A DNA stretch of 7,799 bases from CAZMRF01 sp964568735 (lineage in GTDB: Bacteria > Acidobacteriota > Polarisedimenticolia > JACPZX01). Below are positions 6,335 through 7,799 of this stretch, in pieces. The notes under the pieces are model-generated. The model saw only the letters and a program-made list of their open reading frames with translations, ran no database searches and was not told the DNA's origin. Location of the stretch: the NCBI GenBank assembly GCA_964568735.1, contig CAZMRF010000094.1, positions 1 through 7,799 on the forward strand, read 5' to 3'. The position numbers and the translations under genes were made by a program. Position 1 is the first letter of the stretch. Every line of letters starts with the position of its first letter.

Positions 6335-6835
6335 GTGGCTCGCGGACTTCAGACGCTCCAGATCCTCGCGGTCCTCGCTGTCGCCGCCGTCGTCACCGCC
6401 GGCTACCTCGCGGCCGCAGGAAGGCTGGAGATCGCCGCCCACATCCAATGGGGTTTCCTCGCCGCCATCGCGGTCGCCTTCACGCACTCGATGACGCTTT
6501 TCTATCTGATCGGGAGCAGCAGCAACGTGCGCGAGGCCATCCGTCCCTACGGATGGAGCGAGTACCTGCCGCAGATGGCCCGCTTCCACCGGATCCTCTC
6601 GCCCTGGCTGACCTTCGCGATCCTCGCCGCGATCGGAGCCGTCATCACCGGAGGCGGCGCGCACACGCGCGTCTGGCCCGCGTGGCTCCACCAGGCGACG
6701 GCGCTCGCGACGCTGGGGATCAACATCGCGGCCGCATGGAAGGGCATCGCGGTGATCGGGGAGAACGTCCGCCTGCAGGGGCGCCTCGACGCGGCCCTCC
6801 GGGCCGAGCAGCGACGTGCGGCGGGCGCCCCGTGA
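6335..6835 (+). CDS. Four-helix membrane protein with conserved-looking histidines
   Basis: From GTG at 6335 this gives 166 residues with four membrane segments, roughly 8-28, 38-60, 87-107 and 117-137. The tail after them is charged and probably cytoplasmic. Histidines occur at H36, H51 (FTHSMTLFYLIGS), H85 (MARFHRIL), H110 and H119 (WLHQATAL), mostly at or near helix ends, which is the arrangement expected of a small b-type haem protein. I do not recognise the family and haem binding is inference. GTG is chosen because AGGAC at 6322-6326 lies at SD distance and the helix starts immediately. An in-frame ATG at 6239 would add 32 polar residues and overlap the MobB-like gene, which seems less likely. 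The next gene encodes an anchored cytochrome c, so the two may form a membrane electron-transfer pair. Confidence 0.75.
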   Translation: MARGLQTLQILAVLAVAAVVTAGYLAAAGRLEIAAHIQWGFLAAIAVAFTHSMTLFYLIGSSSNVREAIRPYGWSEYLPQMARFHRILSPWLTFAILAAIGAVITGGGAHTRVWPAWLHQATALATLGINIAAAWKGIAVIGENVRLQGRLDAALRAEQRRAAGAP

Positions 6836-6878
6836 GCCCCGCCGCGCGCGCATGGTCCCTGCAGGGCCGCTCCGCCCG

Positions 6879-7286
6879 ATGATGCCGCTCTCGCCGGGAA
6901 GAAAGCGCATCGCGCTCGCCGTGGCGGCCCTCGCTCTGGGTGCCGGGGCCTTCTACGTGGCGAGCGTGAGGCAGGACCGGTGGATGCCGCCGGGGCCTCC
7001 CGAGGAGGCGGGCCGTGTCCTCTTCGGGCGGAAGCGCTGCATTCGCTGCCACAAGATCGCCGGGACGGGGGGGATGGTGGGGCCCGACCTCACCGTCGTG
7101 GCGGCGAGGCATCAGCCCGCCTGGATGGACGCCTACCTGACGGACCCGAGAGCCGTGAGGCACGACGCCAAGATGCCCCGCCCGAAGATCACGGCGGAGC
7201 AGCGCGCCGCGCTCGTGGCCTATCTCAGCACGCTCGACGGCACCTCGCCTCCGGTCCCGCCCATGCAGCAGAGCACGGCCCCCTGA
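6879..7286 (+). CDS. Membrane-anchored class I cytochrome c
   Basis: This is a 135-residue monohaem cytochrome c. An N-terminal basic stretch and helix (about residues 8-30) form an uncleaved signal anchor, placing the haem domain in the periplasm. The haem site is C54-I-R-C57-H58, followed by GPDLT, and the distal ligand is M99 in AKMPRPKITAEQ, with the C-terminal helix ALVAYLSTLDG. This is the usual order for small respiratory cytochromes c. The C-terminus is proline-rich. The start is uncertain: tandem ATGs at 6879 and 6882 put the basic residues and helix at the right place, while ATG 6852 or GTG 6816 would add 9 or 21 arginine-rich residues and the latter would overlap the previous gene. 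AGGG at 6863-6866 is a weak SD. It is the last gene of the block. It could carry electrons to a terminal oxidase or from the neighbouring membrane protein; the partner is not in view. Confidence 0.9.
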   Translation: MMPLSPGRKRIALAVAALALGAGAFYVASVRQDRWMPPGPPEEAGRVLFGRKRCIRCHKIAGTGGMVGPDLTVVAARHQPAWMDAYLTDPRAVRHDAKMPRPKITAEQRAALVAYLSTLDGTSPPVPPMQQSTAP

Positions 7287-7367
7287 ACTAGTCCCATAAC
7301 TGAAATGATGTTGAGTCCTCGGGCCCAACTCGAGTCCTCTTTTCGGGCGGGTCCTGGTCTCGAGGAA

Positions 7368-7406
7368 CCCCCGGCGGAGGCGCGGCCGACACGCCTCCAC
7401 CGGGGG
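7368..7406. terminator. Strong GC-rich hairpin after the cytochrome c gene
   Basis: cccccggcggaggcg (7368-7382) pairs with cgcctccaccggggg (7392-7406) over 15 positions with one C-A mismatch and a nine-base loop. It starts 81 bases after the cytochrome c stop and could end that operon, or a transcript coming from the right. No T tract follows on either strand, so it is not a textbook intrinsic terminator; it may act as an RNA 3'-end stabiliser or be a dispersed palindromic repeat. Confidence 0.45.
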
Positions 7407-7436
7407 CCCTGGTGGCATCCAGCCCCTGGTCACACT

Positions 7437-7450
7437 TTCAATTGTCAAAG
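7437..7450 (-). promoter_or_regulatory. rRNA-leader-like motif CTTTGACAATTGAA
   Basis: Read on the minus strand this is CTTTGACAATTGAA, very like the TTTGACAA-TTGAA element common in leaders and 16S-23S spacers of bacterial rRNA operons. No rRNA gene follows it before the cytochrome c gene, so it is either an orphan leader, part of a small RNA, or coincidence. Confidence 0.3.
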
Positions 7451-7499
7451 ATCGACTCCGGTCCGCCCGCCTCGTGAGCGATGCGGCCCGGCGGCCCGC

Positions 7500-7529
7500 C
7501 TGATAGCGGGTCCCATTCGTCTGCTTCAA
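7500..7529 (-). promoter_or_regulatory. Weak candidate promoter, minus strand
   Basis: On the minus strand TTGAAG (7524-7529) is followed after 18 bases by TATCAG (7500-7505), each matching four of six consensus bases. It lies 50 bases upstream of the leader-like motif and faces the same way. Without that coincidence it would not be noteworthy. Confidence 0.25.
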
Positions 7530-7548
7530 CTACCCAACTGCTTCAACT
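7521..7548. repeat. 11-base direct repeat, 17-base period
   Basis: ctgcttcaact occurs at 7521-7531 and 7538-7548. A 17-base period puts the copies about one and a half helical turns apart. It overlaps the -35 region of the weak minus-strand promoter and so could be a protein-binding site, or a remnant of slippage. Confidence 0.4.
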
Positions 7549-7642
7549 GTACTGCTGCGTCGACGTAATCCACCGGTAGATTCCACCCACCCCGCGATCT
7601 GGTGTGGGGTCAGTACGCAGGCGTCAGTTCGGGCGGCAGCGT

Positions 7643-7798
7643 CTACACAGCCGCTCCTCCCACACGGGTCTCACCCTCGTAGACGAGGAAGGGCTCGAGA
7701 CCCTCTTCGACTCCGAGCGTCCAGACGAGGTCATCCGGAGCCTCACCCGCGCAGCGCATGAACCCTTCGTGCAACAGCCGCTCGTGGTGCTGAGTGCA
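7643..7798 (-). CDS. C-terminal end of an unidentified protein running in from the right edge
   Basis: A minus-strand frame is open from the window edge to a TAG at 7643-7645, giving 51 residues ending in EPFLVYEGETRVGGAAV. The composition (acidic, with GLEPFLVYEGE) looks like real protein. The ending resembles the first core strands of GNAT acetyltransferases, where the fold would normally continue well past this point. If that is right the gene is truncated; if not, it is simply the tail of another protein. The start lies outside the window and the family is not identified. Confidence 0.35.
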   Translation of the reverse strand, partial: CTQHHERLLHEGFMRCAGEAPDDLVWTLGVEEGLEPFLVYEGETRVGGAAV

Positions 7799-7799
7799 T

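Larger units (their letters stand above)
7287..7642. other. Non-coding stretch with hairpin, leader-like motif and repeat
   Basis: No open frame here has protein-like composition on either strand. The base composition is less extreme than in the genes. The stretch contains the elements listed separately: a strong hairpin, a sequence resembling rRNA operon leaders on the minus strand, a weak minus-strand promoter and an 11-base direct repeat. I see no tRNA, and no 16S, 23S or 5S sequence. Confidence 0.6.

Noticed and set aside
6720..7529. Long minus-strand open frame of 269 residues
   Set aside because: It is antisense to the cytochrome c gene and is arginine/histidine/proline-rich, the typical composition of a shadow frame in GC-rich DNA.
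7305..7568. Plus-strand frame of 87 residues
   Set aside because: It lies over the hairpin and the leader-like motif, has no SD or domain-like pattern, and resembles spurious frames predicted in rRNA spacer regions.
1..7799. CRISPR arrays, insertion sequences, phage or toxin-antitoxin genes
   Set aside because: No regularly spaced repeats, transposase or integrase motifs or terminal inverted repeats were seen on either strand.

Overview
The window is very GC-rich and its third codon positions are almost all G or C. It comes from a draft assembly, because a run of ten Ns lies at 2039-2048. The gene content (complex I Fe-S subunits, a soluble Rieske protein, a membrane-anchored c-type cytochrome, molybdenum cofactor genes) fits a respiring Gram-negative bacterium, probably an uncultured lineage. 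I cannot name the phylum from sequence alone; something like Eisenbacteria, Gemmatimonadota, Acidobacteriota or a deltaproteobacterial relative would fit.

Layout. Positions 100-891 on the minus strand hold a polytopic membrane protein of unknown function. It diverges from the rest across a 265-base spacer that carries a good sigma-70-type promoter (TTGATG, 17 bases, TATAAT at 949-977) pointing right. From 1157 to 7286 every gene is on the plus strand and packed tightly, with several stop/start overlaps, so it reads as one operon-like block. The order is nuoB, nuoI (interrupted by the assembly gap but reconstructable to about 162 residues), a second nuoB, a MidA/NDUFAF7-type methyltransferase, a GAF protein of the free-methionine-R-sulfoxide-reductase type lacking one usual cysteine, a Rieske protein, mobA, a divergent MobB-like P-loop protein with an unusual cysteine-rich insertion, a small four-helix membrane protein, and a membrane-anchored cytochrome c. 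From 7287 to the right end there is no convincing complete gene. That stretch holds a strong hairpin, a sequence resembling bacterial rRNA operon leaders on the minus strand, a short direct repeat, and the C-terminal end of a minus-strand reading frame entering from outside the window.

How the genes may work together. NuoB and NuoI carry the last Fe-S clusters (N6a, N6b, N2) before quinone in complex I, and the human counterpart of the methyltransferase is a complex I assembly factor that acts on the NuoD homologue NDUFS2. Rieske, cytochrome c and the small membrane protein add electron carriers, while MobA and the MobB-like protein would mature a molybdenum enzyme that is not in this window. 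The two NuoB copies flank nuoI, are about two-thirds identical, and no other complex I subunit (A, C-H, J-N) is present here. The points most worth a second look are this nuoB-nuoI-nuoB-midA block, the cysteine-rich MobB-like protein, the repairable assembly artefact inside nuoI, and the odd right-hand end.
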